DNA of 64,000 nt from Paludibacter jiangxiensis (GTDB lineage Bacteria > Bacteroidota > Bacteroidia > Bacteroidales > Paludibacteraceae). The notes below the pieces were generated by a model. That model had not been told where the DNA came from, did no database searches, and saw only the letters and a list, made by a program, of their open reading frames with translations. Positions 48,823-59,986 of the stretch are shown here, in pieces; the first letter of the stretch is position 1; each line of letters begins with the position of its first letter. The position numbers and the translations under genes were made by a program. The stretch is taken from contig NZ_BDCR01000004.1 of the NCBI RefSeq assembly GCF_001618385.1, positions 62,001-126,000 on the forward strand, written 5' to 3'.

Positions 48823-50115
48823 ATGAGAAAAATTGTAATAGTTTTAACGACTTGCCTGAGCTTGCTGTATCCTTACAACAGCCGGGCACAAGGCATCACC
48901 AGCCTGCGAACCGATACGATAACGATGCGGCTGGACAGCGCCGAAAATATCTTTGTCCGCAAAAATTTCACCTTGCTGGCGCAGCGTTACAACATCGACG
49001 CTCAGAAGGCACTGGTGTTACAGGCAAAGCTTTTTCCCAATCCGACGTTTAGCTTCGGGACCCCGCTTTATCAGACAGCTACCCACAAATATTTTCCAAC
49101 GGGAAAGGAGGGCGAAATCTCCATGGGGTTGTCGCAGGTTATTATGCTGGCCAACAAGCATAACAAACAACTGAAAATCGCACAATCGAATGCGGAACTG
49201 TCCGAATACCAGTTTTATGATTTACTACGGACACTGAAACATACCTTGCGAAGCGATTTTTTCAACATTCACTACCTGATGCAATCTGCCAAAGTGTATC
49301 AAACCGAAATAGAAGGTTTGCAGCGTATGGCGGATGCTTTCGACCGGCAAAAGGGGAAGGGCTATGTTTCCGAAAAAGAGGTGGTGCGTATCAAAGCACA
49401 GCTCTACAGCCTGCAAAATGAATACAACGACTTGCAGCAGCAGATTGAAGGATTGGAAAGCGAGATGCGGCTTTTGCTGCAAACGCCCTCTGTTGTAGTT
49501 GTGCCCAACGTGAACGAGCAAAGTATTAACACTCTGAATGCGCAGCAATACCCCATTGCGAAACTGATCGATACGGCCTACACGGAACGCCCCGACCTGA
49601 AGATTGCCGGACTGAATACGAAGGTCAGCACCCTCAATCTGCAATTGCAAAAGGCAATGGCCGTGCCTGACCTGACATTACAAATGAACTACGATCAGCA
49701 AGGAAGTTATATCCATAACCTGGCAACCGTTGGATTCAGTATCGACCTCCCGTTTTTGAACCGCAATCAGGGAAATATCAAATCGGCGCGAGCGGCCGTG
49801 AAACAAAACGAGGCTGGTTATCTGGCCGCGAAAGCCGGTGTGGACGAGCAAATTTTCAATGCACTGCAACGGGCAATGGAGAACAGCGCACTGCTGCAAA
49901 AACGCGATCCGTCGTTCGACCGGGATTTTGACCGGTTGTCGGATGAGGTATTGAAAAACTACCGGTCGCGCAACATGAGTATGCTCGACTTTCTCGATTT
50001 CTACGATTCGTACAAGGAAAATAAAGTGCAGACCGAAACCTTGAAATTCAATCGCCTGAGTGCCTTCGAAGATCTTAATTTTTATACCGGAACAGATCTG
50101 TTTCCGTTGAAATAG
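48823..50115 (+). CDS. Outer membrane channel of RND efflux system (CusC/TolC-like)
   Basis: From ATG at 48823 the protein is 430 residues with signal peptide KIVIVLTTCLSLLYPYNSRA. It has the OEP helical repeats: TMRLDSAENIFVRKNFTLLAQRYNIDAQKALVLQAKLFPNPTFSFG and LIDTAYTERPDLKIAGLNTKVSTLNLQLQKAMAVPDLTLQMNYD. It should be the outer duct for the adaptor and pump encoded downstream (CusCBA order). Four codons upstream with another ATG are considered non-native. Confidence 0.92.
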   Translation: MRKIVIVLTTCLSLLYPYNSRAQGITSLRTDTITMRLDSAENIFVRKNFTLLAQRYNIDAQKALVLQAKLFPNPTFSFGTPLYQTATHKYFPTGKEGEISMGLSQVIMLANKHNKQLKIAQSNAELSEYQFYDLLRTLKHTLRSDFFNIHYLMQSAKVYQTEIEGLQRMADAFDRQKGKGYVSEKEVVRIKAQLYSLQNEYNDLQQQIEGLESEMRLLLQTPSVVVVPNVNEQSINTLNAQQYPIAKLIDTAYTERPDLKIAGLNTKVSTLNLQLQKAMAVPDLTLQMNYDQQGSYIHNLATVGFSIDLPFLNRNQGNIKSARAAVKQNEAGYLAAKAGVDEQIFNALQRAMENSALLQKRDPSFDRDFDRLSDEVLKNYRSRNMSMLDFLDFYDSYKENKVQTETLKFNRLSAFEDLNFYTGTDLFPLK

Positions 50116-50308
50116 AATAACTAAATAAACTCAACCATTAAGGCGTTAAGAAGTATTAAGGAGACTTAATCATCTTAATATCTGAATGGTAAAATGATGT
50201 TTAGAGTAGTCATCATAAAAAATGATACGCTTTTTGATTATTAATCAGACAACATCATATCCGTTTTTAAGGCTAAATAAATTTTTGTTTAAAGAAATTA
50301 CTACCGAA

Positions 50309-51412
50309 ATGAAACAAATAAATAGATACCTTTTCAAATCAATCGTTTCAGTGCTGCTATTATCGGCATTTTTCACCTCGTGCCAGAGCAACAGCAACAG
50401 CACAACTCAACAGTCGAAATATGTACTGCCCGATTCACTGGTAAAAACCCTGCAATTCGATGTTGTGAATACGGCTCCTCTTACCAACACCGTTACGTTG
50501 ACCGGCAAGGTTGGATTTAACGAAGATAAGGTGGCCAAAATCTATCCGATGGTGAGCGGAACTATTCAACATGTCAAAGTGATGCTTGGCGACTACGTGA
50601 GTGCCGGTCAGGTGTTGGGAGTGATAAAGAGCTCCGAAATGGCAGGCTTCAGTAATGAGTTTGTCAATGCACAAACCAACCTGAGTGTTGCCAAAAAGAA
50701 TTTGGATGCCACGCGTGATATGTATAATAGCGGGTTAGCGTCGCAGAAAGATCTGTTGGCAGCTCAGGCCGTTTACGAACAGGCGCTGTCGGAACTGAGC
50801 CGGGTGAAGCGCGTGTTGCACATTAACGGAGGCAATACTAACGGTGACTATATCGTGCGTTCGCCGGTAAGCGGCTTTGTAGTCGAGAAATTTGTCACCG
50901 ACAACATGTCCATCCGTGCCGATAACGCCACCAATCTTTTTACTATTGCCGACCTGAAGAATGTTTGGGTGATTGCCAATGTTTACGAATCGAACATCGG
51001 TTTGGTACACCTCAACGACAATGTGAATGTGACCACTCTGGCTTATCCCGGTAAGGCATTCAAAGGCAAAGTCGATAAGATTATGAACGTACTCGATCCG
51101 GTCAATAAGGTGATGAAGGTGCGCATTGTGTTGCCCAATCCCGGCTACCTGCTGAAACCGGAAATGTTTGCCAAAGTGGAGCTGAAAGATAACGGACATC
51201 ATGCGGCGATGTGCGTTTCGTCGGGAGCCGTGGTCTTCGATCAGAGCCAGAACTATGTGCTGGTCTACAAAAGTCCGTCCGATATACGCATCGTACAGGT
51301 GAGTGTTCTCAACACAATTGGCAACAAAACCTTCATTTCCGGCAACATCCAGCCTGGCGAAAAGGTAATTGCCTCGCAAGCTATTTTGATTTACGAAGCG
51401 CTGAATAGCTAA
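50309..51412 (+). CDS. Periplasmic adaptor of RND metal efflux (CusB/CzcB-like lipoprotein)
   Basis: From ATG at 50309 the protein is 367 residues and begins with a lipoprotein signal: LLLSAFFTSCQSNSNS (lipid-modified Cys near residue 25). The adaptor body shows VTLTGKVGFNEDKVAKIYPMVSGTIQHVKVMLGDYVSAGQVLGVIKS (first lipoyl half), a helical hairpin, SPVSGFVVEKFVTDNMSIRADNATNLFTIADLKNVWVIANVYESNIGLVHLND, and a C-terminal membrane-proximal part. It couples the RND pump to the outer channel. The 29 codons upstream in frame are rejected because the lipoprotein signal is then internal. Confidence 0.92.
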   Translation: MKQINRYLFKSIVSVLLLSAFFTSCQSNSNSTTQQSKYVLPDSLVKTLQFDVVNTAPLTNTVTLTGKVGFNEDKVAKIYPMVSGTIQHVKVMLGDYVSAGQVLGVIKSSEMAGFSNEFVNAQTNLSVAKKNLDATRDMYNSGLASQKDLLAAQAVYEQALSELSRVKRVLHINGGNTNGDYIVRSPVSGFVVEKFVTDNMSIRADNATNLFTIADLKNVWVIANVYESNIGLVHLNDNVNVTTLAYPGKAFKGKVDKIMNVLDPVNKVMKVRIVLPNPGYLLKPEMFAKVELKDNGHHAAMCVSSGAVVFDQSQNYVLVYKSPSDIRIVQVSVLNTIGNKTFISGNIQPGEKVIASQAILIYEALNS

Positions 51413-51510
51413 TCGCAAACCGGTATCAGTAGACAAAATATAAAGAAGAGAACCAGTTTCAGTCGTTAATTGTCAAATTGGCACATCTTCAAATTAGCAC
51501 ATTGATAAAC

Positions 51511-54500
51511 ATGAATAAACTGATAAAAAACATCATAACCTTCTCGCTCAAAAATCAATATTTCATTTTCGGAGCGACATTGTTATTGCTTATTTCGGGA
51601 ATTATTGTTTTCAGGAATATGCCTATCGAGGCATTCCCTGACGTCACCAATACCGAAATAACGATCATTACCCAATGGTCGGGACGTAGCGCGGAAGAGG
51701 TGGAAAAATTTGTTACCATTCCCATCGAAATCGCCATGAACCCGGTGCAAAAGAAGGTGAGTCTGCGTTCGAGCAGTATTTTCGGCCTCTCCTATATCAA
51801 ACTGGTTTTCGACGATGGCGTGCCTGACAAGGATGCCCGTATTCAGGTAAACAATTTGCTGGCCAATGCAAATTTACCAGAAGGCGTACAGCCATCCGTA
51901 CAGCCGCCCACCGGGCCTACAGGAGAGGTATTTCGTTACACACTGCGCAGTACTTTCCGTGATCCGCGGGAACTGAAAACACTGCAGGACTGGATTGTCG
52001 ATCGGCAACTTCGTGCGGTACCCGGCGTAGCCGATGTGGTTAGTTTCGGCGGCATGGTGAAAACCTACGAGATTAAGGTGGATCCGGGCAAACTAAGTAC
52101 GCTCGGCATCACGCCTCTTGATCTGTATTCGGCACTCAGCAAGAGTAATATCAATATCGGAGGCGATGTCATCACCAAAAACAATCAGGCTTACGTGGTG
52201 CGGGGTATTGGTTTACTGAACGATATTAACGAGATTAAAAATGTTGTTGTCCAAAATATTAACGGTATTCCGGTGCTGGTGAAAGACGTGGCCGATGTGG
52301 AAATATCCCATCTTCCGCGGCTGGGATTGGTGAGTCGTGCCGATTCTCATACTGACGCATCGGGCAAACGAACGGTGAGCAAAGAAGATGACGTGGTGGA
52401 AGCCATTGTGGTGATGCGCAAGGGTGAAAATCCGACACAGGTCATCAACGCCGTGAAGGACAAGGTGGAAGAGATAAATAAACATGTATTGCCGCACGAC
52501 ACTAAAATTGTTCCGTTCTACAACCGCGAAACGCTTATCAACTTCGCCACCGGCACCGTACTACACAACCTGATAGAGGGTATTTTGTTAGTTACGTTGC
52601 TGGTATCGCTCTTTATGTTCAACTGGCGCACCACGCTCATTGTTTCTATCATCATTCCGCTTGCATTGCTGTTTGCCTTTATCTGTCTCAATTTGATGGG
52701 CATGAGTGCCAATCTGCTTTCGCTGGGTGCGGTCGACTTTGGTATTATCATCGACGGAGCGGTGGTGATGGTCGAGGGGCTCTTTGTGGTACTCGACCGG
52801 CAGGCAAAGGAGGTAGGGATGGAGCGTTTCAACAAACTGGTAAAGACCGGTCTTATTAAAAACAACAGTATCCGCCTGGCAAAAGCTATTTTCTTTTCCA
52901 AACTGATTATCATCACCGGCTTGTTGCCCATTTTCGCCTTTCAGAAGGTGGAGGGTAAGATGTTTTCGCCCTTGGCCTACACACTGGGATTTGCCCTGCT
53001 CGGAGCATTAATCACCACTTTGACGCTGGTACCGGTGCTGATTAAATTGTTGCTGAAAAAGAATGTTCAGGAGAAGCACAACCCGATTGTGGACTATATT
53101 ACCCGCAAACTGATGGCCGGTTTCGATTATACCTATCGTCACAAGAAAGTGTCGCTGATTACGGCCGCTGTCATTATTGTCGTCGGACTGGGATCGTTCA
53201 AATTTCTGGGTTCGGAATTCATTCCCGAAATGAACGAAGGCGCCATCTGGCTGCGGGCACAGCTGCCGTATTCCGTTTCGCTCGACAAATCCATCGAAGT
53301 CTCGAAGCAGATTCGCAGTATTGTGATGACGTTTCCGCAAGTGCAAAGTATTGTGGCGCAAACGGGACGACCCGATGACGGAACTGATGTGGCCGGGTTT
53401 TATAATAATGAATTCGACATTCAGCTTTATCCCGAGAAGGAGTGGAACCCTCGCATGAGTAAAGAGGAGCTGATTGACGAGATGAACCGTAAGCTTTCTG
53501 GAATTCCGGGTGTGGATTTCAACTTTTCGCAACCGATTACCGACAACGTAGAGGAGGCGGTTTCGGGGGTAAAAGGCTCTATTTGTGTGAAAATTTTTGG
53601 CGACTCTCTTAACTACATGGAAGATAAGTCGAAAGAGGTATGCAACATGCTGAAGACCGTGCGCGGCATCTCCGATTTGGGTGTTATTCGCAATATTGGG
53701 CAACCGGAACTCGATATTGAACTCGATCAGCAAAAAATGGCATTCTATGGGGTTTCTACTGCCGATGCCAATGCAGTTATCGAGATGGCAATTGGGGGAA
53801 AGGTGGCCTCGACACTGTATGAAGGTATCCGAAAATTCGATATTCGCATCCGTTTCCCCGAGCAATACCGCACCTCTTTGGACGATATTGGTAACCTGAT
53901 GGTTCCTACGTCGAGCGGATCGAAGGTGCCTGTGAAAGAGATTGCTTCTATTACCATGAAAACCGGTCCATGTCTTATCTTCCGCGATGACAACCGCCGT
54001 TATTCTGCTGTCAAATTCTCTGTTCGTGACCGCGATATGGGAAGTGCCGTGCAGGAAGCCCGTGCCAAAGTGGATCGGGCCGTGCATCTTAAAAAAGGAT
54101 ATGACATGGTTTGGCAGGGAGATTTTGAGAATCAGCAACGTGCCGTCAAACGTCTTGCTCAGGTGGTTCCGGTCAGCCTGATTCTCATTTTCCTGCTCCT
54201 TTTCATCATGTTTGGCAACATGAAGGATGCCGGATTGGTGTTCCTTAATGTGCCTTTTGCCATTGTGGGCGGTATTGCGGTGCTATTTGCCACACATACC
54301 AGCTTCAGCATTTCGGCAGGTATCGGTTTTATCGCGCTTTTCGGTATCTGCATCCTGAGCGGGGTATTACTGATAAGTGCTTTCAAGGAGAATATCCATG
54401 CTCGAAAGAAAGAGAAAAAGATTCTTCAGCCTGCTGTTCGCGAAGGGGTTCGCCAAATGATCCGTCCTGTGGTGATGACAGCGCTGATGGCAGCCATCGG

Positions 54501-54699
54501 GTTACTCCCGGCGGCGCTGTCGCACGGTATCGGATCCGAAAGTGCACAACCGCTGGCGCGCGTAGTGATCGGAGGTATTCTGTGTGCCATGTTCTTTTCG
54601 TTGCTTGTTTTCCCGCTTATTTTTTCGTTGGCTTACCGGAATATCGATAAGTTCCACCACAAAAAGCTGTGGGACGATGTGAAGGACGAAGCCGAATAA
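51511..54699 (+). CDS. Heavy-metal efflux RND pump (CusA/CzcA family)
   Basis: From ATG at 51511 the protein is 1062 residues with the RND layout: first helix NQYFIFGATLLLLISGIIVFRNMPIEAFPDVTNTEITIITQWSGRSAEEVEKFVTIPIE, two large periplasmic loops, and TM helices 2-6 and 8-12. The HME-RND signature in TM4 is LGAVDFGIIIDGAVVMVEG, with the acidic residue pair needed for proton coupling, and the KKVxLRSxSxFGxS region is present. Substrates of the family are Cu/Ag or Zn/Co/Ni; which applies here cannot be told by eye. It works with the adaptor and channel encoded upstream. Confidence 0.95.
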   Translation: MNKLIKNIITFSLKNQYFIFGATLLLLISGIIVFRNMPIEAFPDVTNTEITIITQWSGRSAEEVEKFVTIPIEIAMNPVQKKVSLRSSSIFGLSYIKLVFDDGVPDKDARIQVNNLLANANLPEGVQPSVQPPTGPTGEVFRYTLRSTFRDPRELKTLQDWIVDRQLRAVPGVADVVSFGGMVKTYEIKVDPGKLSTLGITPLDLYSALSKSNINIGGDVITKNNQAYVVRGIGLLNDINEIKNVVVQNINGIPVLVKDVADVEISHLPRLGLVSRADSHTDASGKRTVSKEDDVVEAIVVMRKGENPTQVINAVKDKVEEINKHVLPHDTKIVPFYNRETLINFATGTVLHNLIEGILLVTLLVSLFMFNWRTTLIVSIIIPLALLFAFICLNLMGMSANLLSLGAVDFGIIIDGAVVMVEGLFVVLDRQAKEVGMERFNKLVKTGLIKNNSIRLAKAIFFSKLIIITGLLPIFAFQKVEGKMFSPLAYTLGFALLGALITTLTLVPVLIKLLLKKNVQEKHNPIVDYITRKLMAGFDYTYRHKKVSLITAAVIIVVGLGSFKFLGSEFIPEMNEGAIWLRAQLPYSVSLDKSIEVSKQIRSIVMTFPQVQSIVAQTGRPDDGTDVAGFYNNEFDIQLYPEKEWNPRMSKEELIDEMNRKLSGIPGVDFNFSQPITDNVEEAVSGVKGSICVKIFGDSLNYMEDKSKEVCNMLKTVRGISDLGVIRNIGQPELDIELDQQKMAFYGVSTADANAVIEMAIGGKVASTLYEGIRKFDIRIRFPEQYRTSLDDIGNLMVPTSSGSKVPVKEIASITMKTGPCLIFRDDNRRYSAVKFSVRDRDMGSAVQEARAKVDRAVHLKKGYDMVWQGDFENQQRAVKRLAQVVPVSLILIFLLLFIMFGNMKDAGLVFLNVPFAIVGGIAVLFATHTSFSISAGIGFIALFGICILSGVLLISAFKENIHARKKEKKILQPAVREGVRQMIRPVVMTALMAAIGLLPAALSHGIGSESAQPLARVVIGGILCAMFFSLLVFPLIFSLAYRNIDKFHHKKLWDDVKDEAE

Positions 54700-54713
54700 A
54701 ACCGGCTGCTGTA

Positions 54714-54758
54714 TTTCCAAGGTTGACCGAAAGTGAATCTTCCAGTCAACCTTGGAAA
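54714..54758. terminator. Long hairpin after the efflux pump gene
   Basis: TTTCCAAGGTTGAC (54714-54727) / GTCAACCTTGGAAA (54745-54758), a 14-bp perfect stem with a 17-nt loop. There is no strong T-run, so it may act as terminator or as an mRNA-stabilising/attenuating structure before the porin gene. Confidence 0.6.
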
Positions 54759-54870
54759 TTACGATACAAGAAAGAGGCAATAATATCTCAGAGCTCTTTT
54801 CCCGGTGTAACTTTGTGATGAATCAACAATCTTAATTCAAAAGCCGTTACTCATTTATTCAATAAACAAC

Positions 54871-56184
54871 ATGCGTATGATTAAAAAACTACTTATCTCT
54901 ATATTCCTGTTTTCAAGTTTCTCTCTACTTGCCCAAACGGCCGACTCACTGAAAGCCGAACGCCTGTCGGTTCATTTTCAGTCGACAGTGATTCGACAAA
55001 TGAAACCGGCTTTCCATGCTGCATATTCCGGCATCAACAGTCTGTCGCCCCGTGAAGATGCTCAGACTTCGCTAACATCCACGCTCTTTTTAGGACTACG
55101 TTTATGGGATGGTGCATCTGCCTATTTCAACCCCGAATTGAGTGGCGGATCAGGATTAAGCGGAGCCGTGGGAGTTGCTGATGCATTGAATGGTGAAACC
55201 TACCGCATTGGGAATCCGGCACCTCAAATATCGCTGGCCCGCCTTTACGTCAGACAACTCATTGCACTCACTGACAAAAGAAGCTATCAAAACAGCGATA
55301 TGAATCAACTTGGAGGATGGATTCCGGAACGTTATGTTTCTATTTCTATCGGGAAATCTGCCATTGCTGACTTTTTTGATGGTAATAAGTTCAGTCACGA
55401 TCCACGCTCGCAGTTTATGGCATGGTCGCTGATGGACAACGGAGCATGGGACTATCCGGCCAATACGCATGGCTATACCGAAAGTGTTATACTGGAATAT
55501 GTTTCTCCCACACATGAATTGCGTTATGCCGCTTCGTTGCTTCCAAAAGCTCCCAACGGTGAAGGACTGAACTGGAATATAGGCAAAGCTCTTTCGCACA
55601 GCCTTGAGTACACGCATAAGCATACGATAGCCGGTCAGGAGGGAGCAATTCGTCTATTGGGTTATTTCTCCACCGCCAATATGGGGAGTTACAGTCAGAG
55701 CCTTGCCAATCCGTCCGACATCGCCTCGACCCGTGTTTATGGACATACCAAATACGGTTTCGGAATCAACGCCGAACAAAATATCACCGGCGATTTGGGC
55801 TGTTTTCTACGTGCCGGATGGAACGACGGACATCATGAAACTTGGGCTTTTACGGAAATTGACCGCACGTTGAGCGGCGGCTTTGTACTGACAGGACAAC
55901 GTTGGAAGCGCAGTAATGACAATATCGGACTGGCTTATGTCATTTCGGGACTCTCAAAAGATCACCGCGACTTCCTTAAGGCGGGTGGCAATGGCTTTAT
56001 TCTAGGCGACGGAACCTTACATTATGCACCCGAACAACTGGCCGAACTCTATTATTCGGCCGAAATGAAAAAAGACATGCTTTACCTTACGGCAGCTTAT
56101 CAGTTGCTTGTCAATCCCGGATATAACAAAGACCGTAGCGGACCGGTCAATGTATTTTCCGTTCGCTTACATGTGAAAATATAA
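54871..56184 (+). CDS. OprB-like carbohydrate-selective porin family protein
   Basis: The 437-residue protein has a signal peptide (KKLLISIFLFSSFSLLAQ-TAD; ATG at 54877 is an alternative start) and a beta-barrel pattern ending in an outer-membrane C-terminus (VNVFSVRLHVKI). Segments KYGFGINAEQNITGDLGCFLRAGWNDGHHETWAFTEIDRTLSGGFVLTGQRWKRSNDNIGLAYVISGLSKDHRDFLKAGG match the OprB (PF04966) signature of a final barrel part. In other Bacteroidota such proteins are often linked to metal-efflux loci, so it may be an outer-membrane channel serving the same stress response. It is 170 bp downstream of the pump, after a hairpin. Confidence 0.8.
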   Translation: MRMIKKLLISIFLFSSFSLLAQTADSLKAERLSVHFQSTVIRQMKPAFHAAYSGINSLSPREDAQTSLTSTLFLGLRLWDGASAYFNPELSGGSGLSGAVGVADALNGETYRIGNPAPQISLARLYVRQLIALTDKRSYQNSDMNQLGGWIPERYVSISIGKSAIADFFDGNKFSHDPRSQFMAWSLMDNGAWDYPANTHGYTESVILEYVSPTHELRYAASLLPKAPNGEGLNWNIGKALSHSLEYTHKHTIAGQEGAIRLLGYFSTANMGSYSQSLANPSDIASTRVYGHTKYGFGINAEQNITGDLGCFLRAGWNDGHHETWAFTEIDRTLSGGFVLTGQRWKRSNDNIGLAYVISGLSKDHRDFLKAGGNGFILGDGTLHYAPEQLAELYYSAEMKKDMLYLTAAYQLLVNPGYNKDRSGPVNVFSVRLHVKI

Positions 56185-56229
56185 AGGTTGTTTCGCTTTA
56201 GGAAATCAGCCGGATTACGACGATTCAAA

Positions 56230-58101
56230 CTAAAATTTCAGATTAAAGCCTCCCATGGTAGTTGCTTTTGGCATAGTGAAACCGGCGTTGATTTCATAGT
56301 GTTGTGCCAACAGGTTTTCGCCGCGAACAAACAGGCTGAACTGACGGCTCAGTTGGTAACTTCCACGAAGATTCCACAGAACGAAATTCTCCTGACTCAC
56401 AGGGCTAACGGAGGTGTAGAGTCCGTTGATATATTGCACTCCGGTCGATACCATCCACTTACCACGGGTAAAATCCACCCCGGCAAAAAGCTTGTGTTCG
56501 GGAGCAGCCACCACCGGATATTTCATGTGCAGCCAGCTGTAGTTAGCCGAAAGCATCCATGAAGCATTGATTCGGTAACTGCCGTTCAATTCGATACCAC
56601 GGTTTTCCACTTTTCCGGTGTTGATATTAATCGGACGGCCGTTCTGAAACACCGTCTGAATCATATTATCGCCGTTGATATAAAACAGGTTAATGCCATA
56701 CGACAACGCATTGCTGAGCAGTCGCTGTGACCAGGAAACCTCGTAATTCATCATTTTTTCGGGCAATAAATTCGGATTTTGAGGAGGGAACATATACAAT
56801 TCGCGCATGGTCGGGTTGCGGAATCCTTTACTTACCAATGCTTTCAGTTCGGCAGTTTGTGGCAGATGCAACGACACGCCGGCCTGTGGTACCAACTCTG
56901 TGCCGGTGACCGAAAAATGATCGACCCGTAAACCGGCATCCAGTGTAATCAGCGAACCGAGCGTTTGGCGAACGTCGGCATATCCGGCCACTTCTTCTTC
57001 AACTTTATCGGCAATGTTAGTGCTGCTGGTAGTAAACTGATTCCAGGCCTTTCCGCCGACATTCTGATAGTCAACGCCTACTGTTATCCGGTTGCCTGTA
57101 AAGAAACTTGCGCTCTGATACCAATTGATACCGAACAAGCGATCGGTGGAATGAAAAAGGTAGGTTGGGGGAGTATTCCCGGCATAATAACCGTCATTTA
57201 TTTTGTGATTACCCCAGTTGTAATAAAACATGAATGCGCCGGAAGTGTTGCCGTAATTGTTTTCAAGGGAAAGCGACGACATGCCGCGGGTTATGTGGGA
57301 ATCGTTGTCCAGAATAGGTTTGGTAACAGAGCCCGGATTGGACGCATTGAAATGAGTAATATTCACATCGGCATACAGTTTCCATTGGTTGCTGAAATCA
57401 TATCCCATCTTAGCGAAACCGCTTAATTGCTCAAATTCCATGTTAGCACGGTGTCCATCACTGCGATTGTATGAAAAGGAAGCAACACTGTTGAAACGTC
57501 CTTTTTTGACAACGTTGGATGCTTCTGTTATGAGTGTGTTGAACGAGCCGTAACCCATTTGGATGCTGTTTTTTACACCATCTTCCTGCGTCTTGCGGGT
57601 AACAATATTGATGACACCACCCATTGCATTTGATCCGTACAACACCGAAGCCGGCCCGCGTACCACTTCCACCTTGTCGGCAAGTAACGACTGGTAAGCA
57701 TCTGCCAGCGGATGCCCCATTAAGCCCATGTATTGCGGATGCCCGTCGATAAGAACCAACAGTTCGGTGGTGGGGCTTCCCCCGATACCGCGCAGACTCA
57801 TTCCGCCGGCAGCTCCGGTCGAGACGCCGTAACCCATGATGCCCCGGCTGGTGGTAAACAATCCCGGAACCTGTTCGGTTAGTATGGGGAGCAATGATTG
57901 CTCGTACCGCTGACTAATTTGCTCCCGGTTTACCACCGAAACGCTCATGGGTAGATAGCGCTTGTCGGTTTCGTTTTTGGTGCCAGTTACTACTACTTCA
58001 TCTATTGTGTAATGCTTTGAAACACTGGTTGTATCTTTTTCAAGTGCCGAAACGGACACAAACGAACTGCATATTAAAATACTGGCTAATAAATTTCTCA
58101 T
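56230..58101 (-). CDS. TonB-dependent outer membrane receptor
   Basis: The 623-residue protein has a signal peptide (LLASILICSSFVSVSA-LE), a TonB-box-like start (HYTIDEVVVTGTKNETDKRYLPMSVSVVNREQI), a plug domain (LPILTEQVPGLFTTSRGIMGYG, GMSLRGIGGSPTTELLVLIDGHPQYMG, LADKVEVVRGPASVLYGSNAMGGVINIVTRK) and a 22-strand-type barrel ending FTMPKATTMGGFNLKF. It has no SusC N-terminal extension and no SusD partner, so it is of the BtuB/CirA kind, for a siderophore, cobalamin or a metal complex. It converges on the OprB-like gene and may belong functionally to the metal-homeostasis region. Confidence 0.93.
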   Translation of the reverse strand: MRNLLASILICSSFVSVSALEKDTTSVSKHYTIDEVVVTGTKNETDKRYLPMSVSVVNREQISQRYEQSLLPILTEQVPGLFTTSRGIMGYGVSTGAAGGMSLRGIGGSPTTELLVLIDGHPQYMGLMGHPLADAYQSLLADKVEVVRGPASVLYGSNAMGGVINIVTRKTQEDGVKNSIQMGYGSFNTLITEASNVVKKGRFNSVASFSYNRSDGHRANMEFEQLSGFAKMGYDFSNQWKLYADVNITHFNASNPGSVTKPILDNDSHITRGMSSLSLENNYGNTSGAFMFYYNWGNHKINDGYYAGNTPPTYLFHSTDRLFGINWYQSASFFTGNRITVGVDYQNVGGKAWNQFTTSSTNIADKVEEEVAGYADVRQTLGSLITLDAGLRVDHFSVTGTELVPQAGVSLHLPQTAELKALVSKGFRNPTMRELYMFPPQNPNLLPEKMMNYEVSWSQRLLSNALSYGINLFYINGDNMIQTVFQNGRPININTGKVENRGIELNGSYRINASWMLSANYSWLHMKYPVVAAPEHKLFAGVDFTRGKWMVSTGVQYINGLYTSVSPVSQENFVLWNLRGSYQLSRQFSLFVRGENLLAQHYEINAGFTMPKATTMGGFNLKF

Positions 58102-58146
58102 TCTTGGTTGGCTTTACTCAATTCTGCTTTTTGTGCAAATTTCGGC

Positions 58147-58154
58147 CAAAGATA
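58147..58154 (-). promoter_or_regulatory. -7 box TATCTTTG for the TonB receptor gene
   Basis: Minus-strand TATCTTTG lies 46 bp upstream of the start at 58101. Confidence 0.5.
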
Positions 58155-58277
58155 AGATTTACTCCGCATTTCCATCTATTAATTCAGGACAAATTGTGCA
58201 TTGAAATTTCAGAAGAATCGACAACCCTGGTATTAAAGTCTTCGGGTACAAACATCGAGGATGGAAATATAACAGAT

Positions 58278-58313
58278 GCCGGTAATGTATTTTGTTTCAA
58301 ATACACTACCGGC
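58278..58313. terminator. Terminator of the oxidoreductase operon
   Basis: GCCGGTA-ATGTATTT / AAATACA-CTACCGGC forms a long stem with a 6-nt loop, 38 bp beyond the aldo/keto reductase stop. Confidence 0.65.
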
Positions 58314-58350
58314 ATACTTTGGCCTCTTGGGCTATTGTTCTGTCAAGACG

Positions 58351-59364
<1,014 letters not shown>

Positions 59365-59452
59365 CTATCCTGATTTTTGTTAGAATTATATAAGTCCTAA
59401 CGGACTATTTTCAACTCCTGATTTGCCTGTCTTATAATCAGATAAGTTCGTT

Positions 59453-59986
59453 TTATAACGATGCTCCCATGCGGTAAGCCTCATCCATGACAGTTTTGCC
59501 CTTAACCTCTCCTTTTTGCCAGACGCCGGTACCATAAATCACGCCCTTTTCCGTAGCACCATCCAGACAATCGGTAAAGCCCCGGAACGATTCCAGTGTC
59601 CTTTCCAACGAGCTTTTGTTACCATCGGCAGCTGTCATGATAAAGCAAAACTCTTTGTTGCTGATTTCTGTATAGCGTGCGCAACAGCGATCGATCAGGG
59701 TTTTAATCTGTCCGTTCAACGAATAAAAATAGACCGGAGTCGCCATTACAATCACATCGGCATCAATCATCTTTGCCAGCACTTCGGTCATGTCGTCCTT
59801 TTGGGAACAAACCCGCTTGTCGTAACACGCACCGCAACCGGTACAATAATGGATGTTTTTGTCCTTTACATAAATTTTCTCAGTCTGATGACCTGCCGAT
59901 TGTGCTCCTTTCATCAAACGATCGCACAATAAGTCAGAATTGCCTCCTTTACGCGGACTTCCCGATAATACCAATACTTTCTTCAT
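59453..59986 (-). CDS. Flavodoxin-fold NAD(P)H/FMN oxidoreductase with cysteine cluster
   Basis: The 177-residue protein begins KKVLVLSGSPRKGGNSDLLCDRLMKGA (FMN phosphate-binding loop) and continues with IYVKDKNIHYCTGCGACYDKRVCSQKDDMTEVLAKMIDADVIVMATPVYFYSLNGQIKTLIDRCCARY. The C-x2-C-x2-C...C cluster is like that of iron-sulfur flavoproteins and related multimeric flavodoxin (WrbA-like) reductases. A quinone- or metal-reducing role is likely. The gene overlaps the end of the cupin gene by 38 nt, indicating tight coupling. Confidence 0.9.
   Translation of the reverse strand: MKKVLVLSGSPRKGGNSDLLCDRLMKGAQSAGHQTEKIYVKDKNIHYCTGCGACYDKRVCSQKDDMTEVLAKMIDADVIVMATPVYFYSLNGQIKTLIDRCCARYTEISNKEFCFIMTAADGNKSSLERTLESFRGFTDCLDGATEKGVIYGTGVWQKGEVKGKTVMDEAYRMGASL

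Noticed and set aside
53008-54138. 376-codon minus-strand frame opposite the RND pump gene
   Set aside because: Shadow frame of the pump gene; composition is low in hydrophobic patterning and it has no promoter or motif.
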